From Thermosynechococcus sp. NK55a (GTDB lineage Bacteria > Cyanobacteriota > Cyanobacteriia > Thermosynechococcales > Thermosynechococcaceae): a stretch of 64,000 nt of DNA. Under the pieces are notes generated by a model that was not told the origin of the DNA, made no database searches, and worked only from the letters and a program-made list of their open reading frames with translations. The DNA lies in NCBI RefSeq assembly GCF_000505665.1, contig NC_023033.1, positions 1,409,813 through 1,473,812 on the forward strand. The letters are read 5' to 3'. Positions 17,403 through 26,694 of this stretch are shown here, one piece after another. The translations under genes were made by a program, and so were the position numbers. How positions within the stretch are numbered: the first letter of the stretch is position 1; the number at the start of each line of letters is the position of its first letter.

Positions 17403-18188
17403 ATGCGTCGCTATCTTCTGGTTTCAGTCCTTGGCTTGGCAGCAATTTGGGGGGGTGTTTCAGGGAGGACTTGGGCAGCTCCCCTAGAGCAAGCCACCTC
17501 GGCTCCCTTGCCGCAATCGGTGCAAGCGGTGGTCAATGGCTTGGATGCGGCAGCCAGTCAAAAGAATTTAGACAGCGTCTTGGCCTTCTATGACCCTGAG
17601 TTCAAAACAGGGGATGGTCTCACCCTTGAGATATTGCGCAAACAACTGCCCACTTTTTGGCAACCCTATCGCGATATCCGCTACCGTACCACCGTCAACC
17701 GCTGGCAACAGCAGGGCAGTGACTGGGTTCTAGACATTAGTACCACCATTGAAGGCACCGGCGGCACCAGCGATCGCCCGCAAAACATTCGTGGGAACCT
17801 CCAGGCCACCCAAGTTATCCGCAACGGCAAAATTATTCGCCAAGACATTACCAACGAGAAAACCACCATCACCATTGGTACAACACCGCCCACGGTTCAA
17901 CTTTCCCTCCCTCAAACGGTGCGTACCGGCGAGGAATTTAGCCTTGATGCTATTGTCCAAGAACCCATTGGCAATGCGATTCTCCTTGGTGCTGCCAGCG
18001 ATCAGCCCATCAATGCCCAAACCTACGCCAATCCCAGCCCAGTGAAATTGGAGCTTCTCTCTGCGGGCGGCATTTTTAAGGTGGGACGTGCCCCCCAAGA
18101 ACCCGGTGGCCGTTGGGTCTCTGTAGCCTTAATTCGGGATACGGGCATGGTCTTGATTACACAGCGACTGCGGGTGGAAAAACCATGA
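17403..18188 (+). CDS. Exported protein with NTF2/SnoaL-like domain, upstream of minC
   Basis: The 261-residue protein has a signal peptide (MRRYLLVSVLGLAAIWGG to about Ala25). Residues 40-165 look like an NTF2/SnoaL fold (VVNGLDAAASQKNLDSVLAFY and DFSTTI-like strands), followed by a beta-rich domain (PPTVQLSLPQTVRTGEEF...) of unknown role. ATG at 17403 is preferred over TTG at 17397 because a GGAG lies about ten bases upstream. The stop codon overlaps the minC start in an ATGA, so translation of minC is probably coupled to it. Whether it has a role in division is unknown. Confidence 0.75.
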   Translation: MRRYLLVSVLGLAAIWGGVSGRTWAAPLEQATSAPLPQSVQAVVNGLDAAASQKNLDSVLAFYDPEFKTGDGLTLEILRKQLPTFWQPYRDIRYRTTVNRWQQQGSDWVLDISTTIEGTGGTSDRPQNIRGNLQATQVIRNGKIIRQDITNEKTTITIGTTPPTVQLSLPQTVRTGEEFSLDAIVQEPIGNAILLGAASDQPINAQTYANPSPVKLELLSAGGIFKVGRAPQEPGGRWVSVALIRDTGMVLITQRLRVEKP

Positions 18189-18985
18189 GTGAGGCGGAGT
18201 CAACCTCTGTAGAGGAACCTGGCTCGGAAAGCACGGCAGGCATTGGCGCAATTCCAGAGCTTGAGCAAAGTACACCCCTGGTCAGTGGCCTGACTTTAGA
18301 ACACTGTGAAGGACGCTACCGACTCACGTTGCCTAGCGATTTAGACTGGATTGATTTGTGGCCGCAGTTGCAACTATACCTCGTCGGTCAAGAACACCTC
18401 TGGTCAGAGCCCTTACCTGTCGAGTGTGCCTGTGGACAGCGGCTCTTAGATCAGTCACAGCTGCAACAGTTGGCCGAGGCCCTCAGCGAGCATCAGTTGC
18501 GACTGGACAAAATTATTACCGGACGCCGCCAGACGGCGATCGCCGCTGCTACCCTTGGCTACAGCGTTCAACAGGGGGAACTGCCACCCTTGCTGGCTAA
18601 GGAAATCGACGGCAACCCAGAACCCACTGCCAATCCCCTCTACTTGAAAACCACTCTGCGCTCAGGAATAGAAATTCACCATGATGCCAGTGTGATCATT
18701 GTTGGCGATGTAAATGCCGGTGCCAGCATTATTGCCGCCGGCGATATTATCGTTTGGGGCCGCTTACGGGGAGTTGCCCACGCCGGCGCTAAGGGTCATC
18801 TAGGAGCGCGGATTATGACCCTTGAAATGGCGGCGACACAGTTACGGATTGCCGATCTACTGGCCCGGACACCGGCTCCCCCTCGTCCTCCCTATCCAGA
18901 GGTGGCCTACGCCACAGACCAAGGGATTCAGATTGCCCCCGCCTATACTTGGGGGCGAGTCTTCGCCGTATCCGCAGCACCTTGA
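18185..18985 (+). CDS. minC: Septum site-determining protein MinC
   Basis: MinC inhibits FtsZ assembly away from midcell. The 266-residue protein carries a variable N-terminal region, then the C-terminal beta-helix domain with ASVIIVGDVNAGASIIAAGD and IIVWGRLRGVAHAGAKG, which dimerises and binds MinD. The N terminus (first 35 residues) is acidic and Ser/Glu-rich. The ATG at 18185 overlaps the previous stop codon; longer frames starting upstream run into that gene. It precedes minD by 38 bases. Confidence 0.95.
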   Translation: MSEAESTSVEEPGSESTAGIGAIPELEQSTPLVSGLTLEHCEGRYRLTLPSDLDWIDLWPQLQLYLVGQEHLWSEPLPVECACGQRLLDQSQLQQLAEALSEHQLRLDKIITGRRQTAIAAATLGYSVQQGELPPLLAKEIDGNPEPTANPLYLKTTLRSGIEIHHDASVIIVGDVNAGASIIAAGDIIVWGRLRGVAHAGAKGHLGARIMTLEMAATQLRIADLLARTPAPPRPPYPEVAYATDQGIQIAPAYTWGRVFAVSAAP

Positions 18986-19023
18986 GCTAATCTATTCTAG
19001 TAAGCCAATTCCTAGGGAGTTCA

Positions 19024-19827
19024 ATGGGGCGCACGATTGTCATTACCTCGGGTAAAGGAGGTGTAGGGAAAACAACCACCAGTGCCAATATTGGTGTTGC
19101 TTTGGCCAAATTAGGGCGATCGGTGGTGCTCATTGATGCAGACTTCGGCTTGCGCAACCTCGACCTACTGCTTGGTTTGGAAAATCGGGTAGTTTACACT
19201 GCCATTGATGTGCTGACGGGGCAGTGTCGCCTCGATCAAGCCCTTGTGCGTGATAAGCGCCTCAATAAATTGGTCTTGCTGCCCGCGGCCCAAAGCCGCA
19301 ATAAGGATGCCATTACCCCAGAGCAAATGCGACAGTTGGCATCCGCCCTGAGCAAGCACTATGACTACGTACTCATTGATTGTCCAGCAGGGATCGAAGC
19401 AGGATTTCGGAATGCCATTGCCCCCGCACAGGAAGCCTTAGTGGTGACCACCCCAGAAATTGCCGCCGTGCGGGATGCTGATCGCGTGATTGGCCTGCTG
19501 GAGGCCTACCGCATTCGCAATAGCCATCTCATTTTGAATCGGTTGCGCCCGGCAATGGTGGCAGCCAACGATATGATGTCCGTCGAAGATGTCCAAGAAA
19601 TTCTGTCTATTCCCCTGATTGGTATTGTCCCTGAGGATGAGAAGGTGATTGTTTCCACCAATAAGGGGGAACCTTTGGTCTTGGCAGAGTCGCCGTCGCT
19701 GGCTGGACAGGCCTTTATGAATATTGCCCGCCGCCTGGAGGGGGAAAAGGTTGAGTTTCTCGATCTAGAGGCGGCAAGCGGGGGATTATTCAGTCGGATT
19801 CGACGCTTGTTTGGGGCAAAGGGATGA
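19024..19827 (+). CDS. minD: Septum site-determining protein MinD
   Basis: MinD is the membrane ATPase that recruits MinC and is displaced by MinE. The 267-residue protein has the deviant Walker A motif ([10 protein letters not shown]), the switch regions ([21 protein letters not shown]) and a C-terminal amphipathic helix ([13 protein letters not shown]) for membrane binding. It overlaps minE by four bases, which suggests translational coupling. Confidence 0.97.
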   Translation: MGRTIVITSGKGGVGKTTTSANIGVALAKLGRSVVLIDADFGLRNLDLLLGLENRVVYTAIDVLTGQCRLDQALVRDKRLNKLVLLPAAQSRNKDAITPEQMRQLASALSKHYDYVLIDCPAGIEAGFRNAIAPAQEALVVTTPEIAAVRDADRVIGLLEAYRIRNSHLILNRLRPAMVAANDMMSVEDVQEILSIPLIGIVPEDEKVIVSTNKGEPLVLAESPSLAGQAFMNIARRLEGEKVEFLDLEAASGGLFSRIRRLFGAKG

Positions 19828-20138
19828 TCAGCGAACTTCTGGAGCGGCTGTTTACGCGCACTCCCCCCAGTCGCACCACCGCTAAAGAACGCCTGAAGCT
19901 GGTGTTGGCCCACGATCGCACGGCGCTGACGCCACAAATTCTAGACAATCTGCGGCGAGATATTTTGGAGGTAGTCTCCCGGTATGTGGAGCTAGAAACA
20001 GAGGGGCTAGCGGTTTCCCTAGAGTCGGATCAGCGGACAACAGCTCTGATTGCCAATTTACCCATTAAACGGCTGAAGCTGCCTCCAGAGGATGCGCCAG
20101 AGAATTTCCCAGCAGAAAACGAGGAAGAAGAACGTTGA
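19824..20138 (+). CDS. minE: Cell division topological specificity factor MinE
   Basis: MinE stimulates MinD ATPase activity and so drives oscillation of the Min system. The 104-residue protein has the N-terminal MinD-binding helix region ([15 protein letters not shown]) and the C-terminal dimer domain ([12 protein letters not shown]). Its tail after residue 85 is acidic and likely disordered. The start overlaps minD in ATGA, and the stop overlaps the start of the next gene. Confidence 0.95.
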   Translation: MISELLERLFTRTPPSRTTAKERLKLVLAHDRTALTPQILDNLRRDILEVVSRYVELETEGLAVSLESDQRTTALIANLPIKRLKLPPEDAPENFPAENEEEER

Positions 20139-21331
20139 GTACCGTTACAGTTGGGCTAGCAGCGATCGCCAGTGGCGCGATCGTGGCACAGGCACCTTGG
20201 GCAGCTGTTTTAATCGCCCGTTTAGGGTTGGGTTGGCGACGCCCTTCCCCCTTGACCCCTCAGCCCTCCCGCCCAGAAAACTTGGCCAAGGTATCAATTA
20301 TTGTACCCACCCTCAATGAGGCGCAGCGACTGCAGCCCTGTTTGGAGGGTCTCATGCGCCAGGGCTACGAGGTGCGGGAAATTCTTATTGTCGATAGTCA
20401 TTCCCAAGATGGCACAGTTGAGATGGTACGGGCGGCGCAACCCTGGGATCCCCGTCTGCGAGTGGAGTTTGATCCTCCCCTACCGCCGGGGTGGGTGGGG
20501 CGGCCTTGGGCATTACATACGGGCTTTTGTCGTGTCCATCCTGACAGCGAATGGATTTTGGGAATTGATGCGGATACGCAACCGCAGCCCGGTCTTGTGG
20601 CCAGTCTTTTGGAAACAGCACAGCGGGAGCAATTGGATCTCATTTCCCTCTCACCCTGCTTTATCCTCAAGACGGGAGGCGAATGGTGGCTGCAACCGGC
20701 GTTACTTTTAACCTTGATCTATCGCTTTGGTGCAGCTCCGCCTGTGGCAACGCAACCGGAGCGGATTTTGGCCAATGGTCAGTGCCTGTTGGTGCGGCGA
20801 TCCTGCCTCGAAGCGATCGGGGGGTACCAGGTTGCCGCTTCCTCTTTTTGTGATGATGTGACCTTGGTGCGAGCCATAGCAGCTGCGGGGGCGCGGGTGG
20901 CCTTTCGGGATGGCTCAAAGGTACTCAAGGTGCGCATGTATGAAGGAATGGCAGAAACTTGGCGGGAATGGGGGCGATCGCTGGACCTGAAGGATGCAAC
21001 CCCAATTGCCCAAGTGTGGGGCGATGCCTATTTCCTCTGGGCAGTCCAGGGATTACCGTTGCCCCTGTTGGTTTTGGGGTTAGTGGCCCTGGCAGTCACT
21101 ACTCCCACCCTGCCTCTTGAGATGGCGACATTGCTCAATGGCCTCCTGGTGCTGATTCGCTGGGGCATGACACTGGCGATCGCCCCTGTCTATGATTGGC
21201 AGACGGGTCAAGGGCGCTGGCTCTTTTGGCTGTCACCTCTTGCGGATCCCCTAGCGGCACTGCGCATTACCCTCTCCGGTTGGCAACGTCCCAAGCAGTG
21301 GCGAGGACGAACCTACAGTTCGCAAACTTAG
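20135..21331 (+). CDS. cruG: Family 2 glycosyltransferase, CruG-like (myxol 2'-O-glycosyltransferase candidate)
   Basis: The 398-residue membrane glycosyltransferase has a GT2 domain ([49 protein letters not shown]) and hydrophobic segments at both ends. The layout resembles CruG and HpnB-type enzymes; CruG attaches the sugar to the 2'-hydroxyl of myxol in myxoxanthophyll synthesis. The presence of cruF at 38661 in the same window supports this. It begins with TTG inside the minE stop (TTGA), so it is probably translated from the min transcript. A different lipid-linked GT2 role cannot be excluded. Confidence 0.7.
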   Translation: MSTVTVGLAAIASGAIVAQAPWAAVLIARLGLGWRRPSPLTPQPSRPENLAKVSIIVPTLNEAQRLQPCLEGLMRQGYEVREILIVDSHSQDGTVEMVRAAQPWDPRLRVEFDPPLPPGWVGRPWALHTGFCRVHPDSEWILGIDADTQPQPGLVASLLETAQREQLDLISLSPCFILKTGGEWWLQPALLLTLIYRFGAAPPVATQPERILANGQCLLVRRSCLEAIGGYQVAASSFCDDVTLVRAIAAAGARVAFRDGSKVLKVRMYEGMAETWREWGRSLDLKDATPIAQVWGDAYFLWAVQGLPLPLLVLGLVALAVTTPTLPLEMATLLNGLLVLIRWGMTLAIAPVYDWQTGQGRWLFWLSPLADPLAALRITLSGWQRPKQWRGRTYSSQT

Positions 21332-21361
21332 AGCTTCTTGTTTATCAGGTTGACCGGATCG

Positions 21362-22603
21362 ATGACATCGATGACATTGACGAGAACATCACTCTTAACT
21401 GCGGCCCAAGGGGCACTTGCAACTACATTTGCGGCAATTGATGGCCGCGTCAAGGAAAATTTAGATCGAGTTCTGGCAGCCTTTCGTCAGCACCGACTGG
21501 GGGTACACCACTTCAGTAGTATGACCGGCTATGGCCACGGCGATCTGGGGCGAGAGGTCCTGGATCGGGTGTTTGCACAGGTGATGGGGGCGGAGGCAGC
21601 TTTAGTGCGGGTGCAATTTGTCTCTGGTACCCACGCGATCGCCACCGCCCTCTTTGGGGTGCTACGTCCTGGGGATGAACTCATTTCCCTTGCCGGTGCT
21701 CCCTACGACACCCTAGAAGAGGTAATTGGCCTGCGGGGTCAAGGACAGGGCTCCCTCCGGGACTTTGGTATTCACTATCGCGAAATTCCCCTGCTGACCA
21801 GTGGTGAGCCGGATTGGGGGGCGATCGCCACCTGTGTTCAACCCCAAACCCGGATGGTGTTCATTCAACGCTCCTGCGGCTACACATGGCGCCCCAGCCT
21901 CAGCCTCGAAGACATTGGCAAAATGATTCAACTGATCAAGAGCCAGAATCCCGATGTGGTCTGTTTTGTGGATAACTGCTACGGTGAGTTTGTCGAGACC
22001 CAAGAACCACCCCATGTCGGTGCCGATTTAATTGCTGGCTCGCTGATTAAAAACCCTGGGGGTACCATCGCCACAGCGGGGGGCTATTTAGCGGGACGCG
22101 CTGATATCATTGAGCAGGCCAGTTATCGCCTCACCGCACCGGGAATTGGGCATGAAGGGGGGGCTACGTTTGATCAACATCGCCTGCTCTTTCAAGGGCT
22201 CTTCTTAGCACCACAAATGGTCGGTGAAGCCCTTAAGTGTGCCCACCTATTGGCCTATGTCTTTGACCAACTGGGCTATCCAGTCAACCCTGCCCCCCTC
22301 GCCCGCCGCCGCGATGTCATTCAAGCCATCCAATTGGGCAGTCCTGAGAAGCTGATTGCCTTTTGCCGCACCTTGCAACGCTACTCCCCCGTGGGTTCCT
22401 ACTTGGATCCAGTACCGGCACCCATGCCCGGCTATGCCGATGATCTGGTGATGGCTGGCGGCACGTTTATTGATGGTAGCACCTCAGAACTGTCTGCTGA
22501 TGGCCCCTTGCGTCCACCCTATATTGTCTTTTGTCAGGGAGGGACCCACTTCACCCACATGGCCTTAATTTTAGAAGCGCTCCTAGAGGATCAAACCTTT
22601 TGA
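21362..22603 (+). CDS. PLP-dependent methionine gamma-lyase family protein (aluminium-resistance type)
   Basis: The 413-residue enzyme belongs to the cystathionine beta-lyase-like family often labelled aluminium resistance protein. Markers are HHFSSMTGYGHGDLGRE, FVSGTHAIATALFG, VDNCYGEFVE and GSLIKNPGGTIA, where the Lys should bind pyridoxal phosphate. It probably cleaves or forms C-S bonds in sulfur amino acids; the true substrate is unknown. The start is uncertain: ATG at 21362 or 21371 fits better than TTG at 21338. It overlaps the convergent glycosyltransferase by 13 bases. Confidence 0.88.
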   Translation: MTSMTLTRTSLLTAAQGALATTFAAIDGRVKENLDRVLAAFRQHRLGVHHFSSMTGYGHGDLGREVLDRVFAQVMGAEAALVRVQFVSGTHAIATALFGVLRPGDELISLAGAPYDTLEEVIGLRGQGQGSLRDFGIHYREIPLLTSGEPDWGAIATCVQPQTRMVFIQRSCGYTWRPSLSLEDIGKMIQLIKSQNPDVVCFVDNCYGEFVETQEPPHVGADLIAGSLIKNPGGTIATAGGYLAGRADIIEQASYRLTAPGIGHEGGATFDQHRLLFQGLFLAPQMVGEALKCAHLLAYVFDQLGYPVNPAPLARRRDVIQAIQLGSPEKLIAFCRTLQRYSPVGSYLDPVPAPMPGYADDLVMAGGTFIDGSTSELSADGPLRPPYIVFCQGGTHFTHMALILEALLEDQTF

Positions 22604-23922
22604 GGCCAGCCGTAAGCTTGGGCAACTGCTTCCCATTGATACAAAATGCTTTGCTCAAAGGCTTCCTGCCAGGTGGGGCAGGTCGCTTGGGTAATTTGGT
22701 GTGCCTGTGCCCCCATCCGCTGGCGATAGTGAGTATCGTCTAACAGCCGGCTAATGGCGGCCGCCCAATCTTGGGGGTCGCGACTGTAAACCACTACCCC
22801 ATCCTCCCCCGGGGCTTGGACATATTTGCGTCCACCATCAAAACCAGAAATGACGACCGGTAATCCCGCTGCCCGTGCTTCCACCACCACATTGGGTCCT
22901 GTTTCCGACTCTGAGGGAAAAACGAATAGATCACTGCTGGCATAAATTGCCCCCAATTTTTCTTGGGGCACCTTGCCGATGAGGGTGACGCGATCGCCCA
23001 AGAGGTCTTTGACAAGGACAGCCTGCGCCCCTTCACCCACAATCAGCACATGGAACGCCTTTCCTTGGCTAGCTAACACTTGAGCTGCCCGCGCCAACAG
23101 GAGCACATTTTTACTGGCATCTACCCGACCGACAAAAAGTATGATCGGCTGTTCTGGCAGGTGATACTCCTCCCGTAACCATCGGGGATTGTGAAATCGC
23201 GGATGAAAGCGATCGCGATCAATGCCCCGCTGAAACCATGCCACCCGCTCAGGGGGCAAAAACGTGAGCAGCCAATCGGCATCCTGCTGCCGCGAGACCA
23301 GTACGCGATCGCTGGCCCGCATAAAGCCCGCTAGTTTTCGTTCGGCTTGGCAACCCAACCACTGATCCACCTGTAGTTGCTTCAGCCATAGCCACCGCCA
23401 AAATTGCCGCCCCCAACTGCGGCCACTCATGCGCCAAATAATTTCCCGTGAATAGGTGCGGGTCAGTAACGGCAAATCCGTGTGAATCGAACTGAGCAGC
23501 GGACGACGCTGCTGGCGGCAAAAGCGGCGCACTGTTTGAGCAAAGCTAAAGGTATCTGTAATGTGAAACACCTGATGTTGGGGTAAATAACGGCGCAATC
23601 CCCAGTGAAAGGGAGCGACATCGGTCATACCTGCCCCTTGGCGCATGATTTCTAGTGAGTGCGTGCTGAATTGGGGCGGCAGCAATTGGTAGCGAACATT
23701 GGCCGCCACCTCTAGGGTTTGTTGTTTTGCCCCAAGGAAATAGAGCGTCAGGTCAACGCGGTCTAGGTAGTGGCTGGCAGCTTCAGCAAAACGTTCCCAA
23801 CATTTGACATGCCCGCCGGCATTGGGGTGCCATTCTAGGCAAATGAAGACAGCAACAGATAATGGTTGTGGCAATCTAGTCTTCTCAAGGTTGCATTTTA
23901 TTAAAGATTCACTGAATATCAC
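22591..23922 (-). CDS. Family 4 glycosyltransferase
   Basis: The 443-residue protein has the GT-B fold of family 4: an N-terminal acceptor domain (VAVFICLEWHPNAGGH) and a C-terminal donor domain with IILFVGRVDASKNVLLL, DLFVFPSESETGPNVVVEA and the E-x7-E catalytic/donor motif. Donor and acceptor sugars are unknown; lipid or exopolysaccharide glycosylation is likely. The GTG at 23922 gives a 17-residue leader unlike the family; a TTG at 23874 or another nearby start may be the true one. Upstream bases are AT-rich (tataaatatcgcattatag), which fits a promoter. Confidence 0.85.
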   Translation of the reverse strand: MIFSESLIKCNLEKTRLPQPLSVAVFICLEWHPNAGGHVKCWERFAEAASHYLDRVDLTLYFLGAKQQTLEVAANVRYQLLPPQFSTHSLEIMRQGAGMTDVAPFHWGLRRYLPQHQVFHITDTFSFAQTVRRFCRQQRRPLLSSIHTDLPLLTRTYSREIIWRMSGRSWGRQFWRWLWLKQLQVDQWLGCQAERKLAGFMRASDRVLVSRQQDADWLLTFLPPERVAWFQRGIDRDRFHPRFHNPRWLREEYHLPEQPIILFVGRVDASKNVLLLARAAQVLASQGKAFHVLIVGEGAQAVLVKDLLGDRVTLIGKVPQEKLGAIYASSDLFVFPSESETGPNVVVEARAAGLPVVISGFDGGRKYVQAPGEDGVVVYSRDPQDWAAAISRLLDDTHYRQRMGAQAHQITQATCPTWQEAFEQSILYQWEAVAQAYGWPQKV

Positions 23923-23961
23923 ATTATAAATATCGCATTATAGAGTCATTCACAGTGAGCC

Positions 23962-24261
23962 ATGATGGGCTATCGTAATCGCGCGATCGCTATTCTCTTA
24001 GCGTTGGCTGGCATCTTTCTGCCGGGACTTCATAAGTTTTATTTGCGCCAACCCCTATGGGGGGGAGTTTACCTGATGCTGGGGCTACTTTTTTCGACAG
24101 AACCCCACGGTTCTCTAGGTAGCATTGCTCGTATTGCCTGTGTGATTGAGGCCGTGTGGTATTTGTTTCAGGGGGCTGATGCCTTTGATGCCACCTTTAA
24201 CCCCAACATTAGTGCGGTGGTTCCAAAGCTGCCGGCCCCTCCTCTTGAGAAATCAACCTAG
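23962..24261 (+). CDS. Small TM2-like membrane protein
   Basis: The 99-residue protein has two or three hydrophobic segments, with the TM2-like core FLPGLHKFYLRQPLWGGVYLML. TM2 proteins occur widely and have no settled function. A short, Pro-rich tail follows. It is convergent with, and overlaps by four bases, the gene at 24258-24692. Confidence 0.75.
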   Translation: MMGYRNRAIAILLALAGIFLPGLHKFYLRQPLWGGVYLMLGLLFSTEPHGSLGSIARIACVIEAVWYLFQGADAFDATFNPNISAVVPKLPAPPLEKST

Positions 24262-24692
24262 TACCGCCAATAGCGACGACCTTGCCAAAAAATCCCCACG
24301 GCTGTGCCAATCAGGAACACGTCGGTGACAGGAAAAAATAGGGGCCGCAGTCCGAAGGTACTGCCAAAAAAGCTCAAAAACATACTGCCCACTAGGACAC
24401 ACAGAAATAACGCCCAAAGGGTACCGCTATAGATAGGTGCTGGGTTAAACCACACCTCTAAAAAGATCACTGCCACCATCCCAAGGCCAATGCTCAGACC
24501 AAGGCGGACTAACAAAACCAAGGGAGGTTGAAGCAGGATGATCAGTGCCTCGCGCACCGCCGTAACGGCAGCCGCAATATAGTAAAGCCCTGTATCAAAC
24601 AGCGCTGCAAGCAAGGCAACGAGAAGACCTGTGGGCACTAGCGATCGCCACGGTAGTGCCTTAAACTGTTGCCAAGGATCGGACACAACCAA
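24258..24692 (-). CDS. Membrane protein of unknown function
   Basis: The 144-residue protein has four hydrophobic segments (about 18-40, 48-75, 85-110 and 118-135). I do not recognise the family. Length and spacing suggest a real gene, and codon use resembles its neighbours. It reads toward the TM2-like gene and away from the DUF760 gene, which lies 36 bases upstream on the same strand. Confidence 0.65.
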   Translation of the reverse strand: MVVSDPWQQFKALPWRSLVPTGLLVALLAALFDTGLYYIAAAVTAVREALIILLQPPLVLLVRLGLSIGLGMVAVIFLEVWFNPAPIYSGTLWALFLCVLVGSMFLSFFGSTFGLRPLFFPVTDVFLIGTAVGIFWQGRRYWRY

Positions 24693-24728
24693 GACTCACA
24701 TTCAGGATAGTCAGGATATTGGCAGAAC

Positions 24729-25061
24729 CTAGGGCATCGGTAGATCGCCGAGGCTCATTTCCAGCTCCATGCGCTGTTCCATCTGGCGCAGAAAATACCC
24801 CGTCATCATGGCTGAGGCCAATAACCCCGCCAAGTTGTCGCGATCGGTGGCAATTTGGACATTAAAATCCTCAGAGGGAAGACCACCCACGAGACCTTGA
24901 ACATTTTGGCTGATAATTTGGCGAATTTCTGGACTGACGGAACGGGCAATACGGGTCAAAACTTCTGGCGATTGGCTTTGCAGGTACTTCAGGAGCAGAT
25001 TGGGCTGCCCATCCTCCGTAGAAGACTGGTAGAAATTAGCGTTTCCGGGATCAAAAACCAT
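24729..25061 (-). CDS. DUF760-family protein
   Basis: The 110-residue soluble protein carries the DUF760 signature found across cyanobacteria and plastids: LLKYLQSQSPEVLTRIARS, QIISQNVQGLVGGLPSE, and NLAGLLASAMMTGYFLRQME. In plants, DUF760 proteins have been linked to regulated proteolysis and stress, but no bacterial function is settled. It is divergent from ebsA, with a 146-base shared upstream region. Confidence 0.87.
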   Translation of the reverse strand: MVFDPGNANFYQSSTEDGQPNLLLKYLQSQSPEVLTRIARSVSPEIRQIISQNVQGLVGGLPSEDFNVQIATDRDNLAGLLASAMMTGYFLRQMEQRMELEMSLGDLPMP

Positions 25062-25207
25062 AGGCAGTGCTCGTTAGTTATGTTAACTATATGTTACCAA
25101 AACAAAATACCGTCCTAGAGCCAAGGCTCCCGTGCTCGCTGCTCTAACTGTAGAATAGACCTCAGCACTCGGTCAGACTGAATACACGAACACACAAGGA
25201 TTCTTGC

Positions 25208-25581
25208 ATGACTGCCCTCGATCAGCTTCAGCCTGCCAACCCTCGGGAAGTCAATATCTTTGCCCCCTATATGCGTGCTGAGAAGCGTCCACTACTGCCC
25301 TTGGGCATCGCCCTCTACCGTCTGGGTAAGTTGGAGGGACAACGGGGAATTGAAGGCGGTAACAATGTTGATTTTGTTGCCACATGGACGATCGCTAACT
25401 TGCCGGCGGATTTATCCCGCTGTACGGTGACCTTTGATAACTCTCCTGATCTACAGTACGAAATGTCTATCACCACATTTGAACTGGTGGATTATCTCAT
25501 TGATGTCATTATTAACTATAAAAACATCGTATTGCTGATTTTTCCAAAGCATTTTATCGTAAGCTGTTACGGCTTGACTAA
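25208..25581 (+). CDS. ebsA: EbsA-like type IV pilus assembly protein (frameshifted near its end)
   Basis: The first 105 residues (IFAPYMRAEKRPLLPLGIAL, EGQRGIEGGNNVDFVATW, YEMSITTFELVDYLIDVI) match my recollection of EbsA, a small cyanobacterial protein needed for type IV pilus assembly and biofilm self-suppression. As read, the frame then gives an odd hydrophobic tail and stops at 25645, inside the next gene. In the other frame the text is IADFSKAFYRKLLRLD followed by TAA at 25579-25581, a natural ending. The shift is best placed in the A5 run at 25520-25524: one more A gives NYKKHRIADFSK. So the intact protein would have about 124 residues. Assembly error and true mutation are both possible. 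Confidence 0.75.
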
Positions 25582-25626
25582 GGCTTGTGTGTTTAGGATT
25601 GGGGTTGCGGGAGGAGTAACTCAACG

Positions 25627-26694
25627 GTGGGAAAGCATTTATTGATTGGTTCAATTGTTCCCTATAGCGGCAAGTCTGCAACGATTATAGGCTTGGCCAA
25701 GCTCTGTCGCGATCGCCACCTGCGCATTGCCTATGGTAAGCCCCTGGGTACATACCAACCCGCCAGCGATAGCGAAGAAACCGAAGCCGATGTCAGCTTT
25801 TTACAGGAAACCCTGAACCTAGAAAATGTACGGCCCACCTTGCTCACCCTGACTCCAGAAGCCATCAAGGGGCGACTGACGGGCACAGATCAGCAGGATT
25901 ATCGCCAAGCCCTAGCGGCCTATCACCACATCAACAGCGAAGACTTAGTGCTTCTTGAAGGGCCAGCAACATTAGCAGAGGGGCGACTGTTTGATTTGGA
26001 CTTAGCTCAGATGGCAGCGGTGTTGGAGGCACCGATTTTACTGGTGGTGCGCTATGAATCCCCCTTGGTGGTGGAATCGCTCCTCCTAGCCAAGTCGGAA
26101 TTGGGCGATCGCCTATTGGGGGTGATCATCAACGATATTCCCGCAACCGAGACCCAACCCTTGCCTGCTATTCGCCAATATCTCGAGGCCCACCAAATTC
26201 CAGTTTTTGGTACATTACCCCGCAGTCAGTTGCTGCGCAGTGTCAGTGTCAAAGAATTGGTACGCCAGTTAAATGCCGAAGTGTTGTGCCGTCCTGATCG
26301 CTTGGATTTGCTGGTAGAAGAACTCACCATTGGCGCAATGAATGTCAGTGCTGCCCTGAAGTATTTCCGTAAAGCGAACAATATGGCGGTGATTACGGGG
26401 GGCGATCGCACCGATATTCAATGGGCGGCCCTGGAGACCTCCACCCACTGTCTAATTCTCACGGGGCATTTGCCGCCTTCCCCAGCCATTCTTGCCCGTG
26501 CCGAAGAGTTGGAAATTCCCATTCTCTCTGTGGATCTGGATACGCTGACGGCGGTGGAAATTGTGGATCGTGCCTTTGGTCAGGTGCGTCTTCATGAAAT
26601 CGCCAAAGTCAAGTGTGTCGAGCAAATGATGCAGGAGCATGTGGATGGCGATCGCCTGCTGACCCAGTTGGGACTCTTGACGGTTGAGGCCTAG
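25627..26694 (+). CDS. BioD-like P-loop protein with DRTGG domain (phosphotransacetylase-family N-terminal part)
   Basis: The 355-residue protein has a BioD/CobQ-like P-loop domain (GSIVPYSGKSATIIGLAK) over residues 1-200 and a DRTGG domain (about 215-320, around AVITGGDRTDIQWAA). Together these form the N-terminal half of many phosphate acetyltransferases, but here the catalytic acetyltransferase part is absent, as is common in cyanobacteria. DRTGG domains are thought to bind nucleotides. GTG at 25627 is the start. It follows ebsA closely and is probably co-transcribed. Confidence 0.83.
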   Translation: MGKHLLIGSIVPYSGKSATIIGLAKLCRDRHLRIAYGKPLGTYQPASDSEETEADVSFLQETLNLENVRPTLLTLTPEAIKGRLTGTDQQDYRQALAAYHHINSEDLVLLEGPATLAEGRLFDLDLAQMAAVLEAPILLVVRYESPLVVESLLLAKSELGDRLLGVIINDIPATETQPLPAIRQYLEAHQIPVFGTLPRSQLLRSVSVKELVRQLNAEVLCRPDRLDLLVEELTIGAMNVSAALKYFRKANNMAVITGGDRTDIQWAALETSTHCLILTGHLPPSPAILARAEELEIPILSVDLDTLTAVEIVDRAFGQVRLHEIAKVKCVEQMMQEHVDGDRLLTQLGLLTVEA

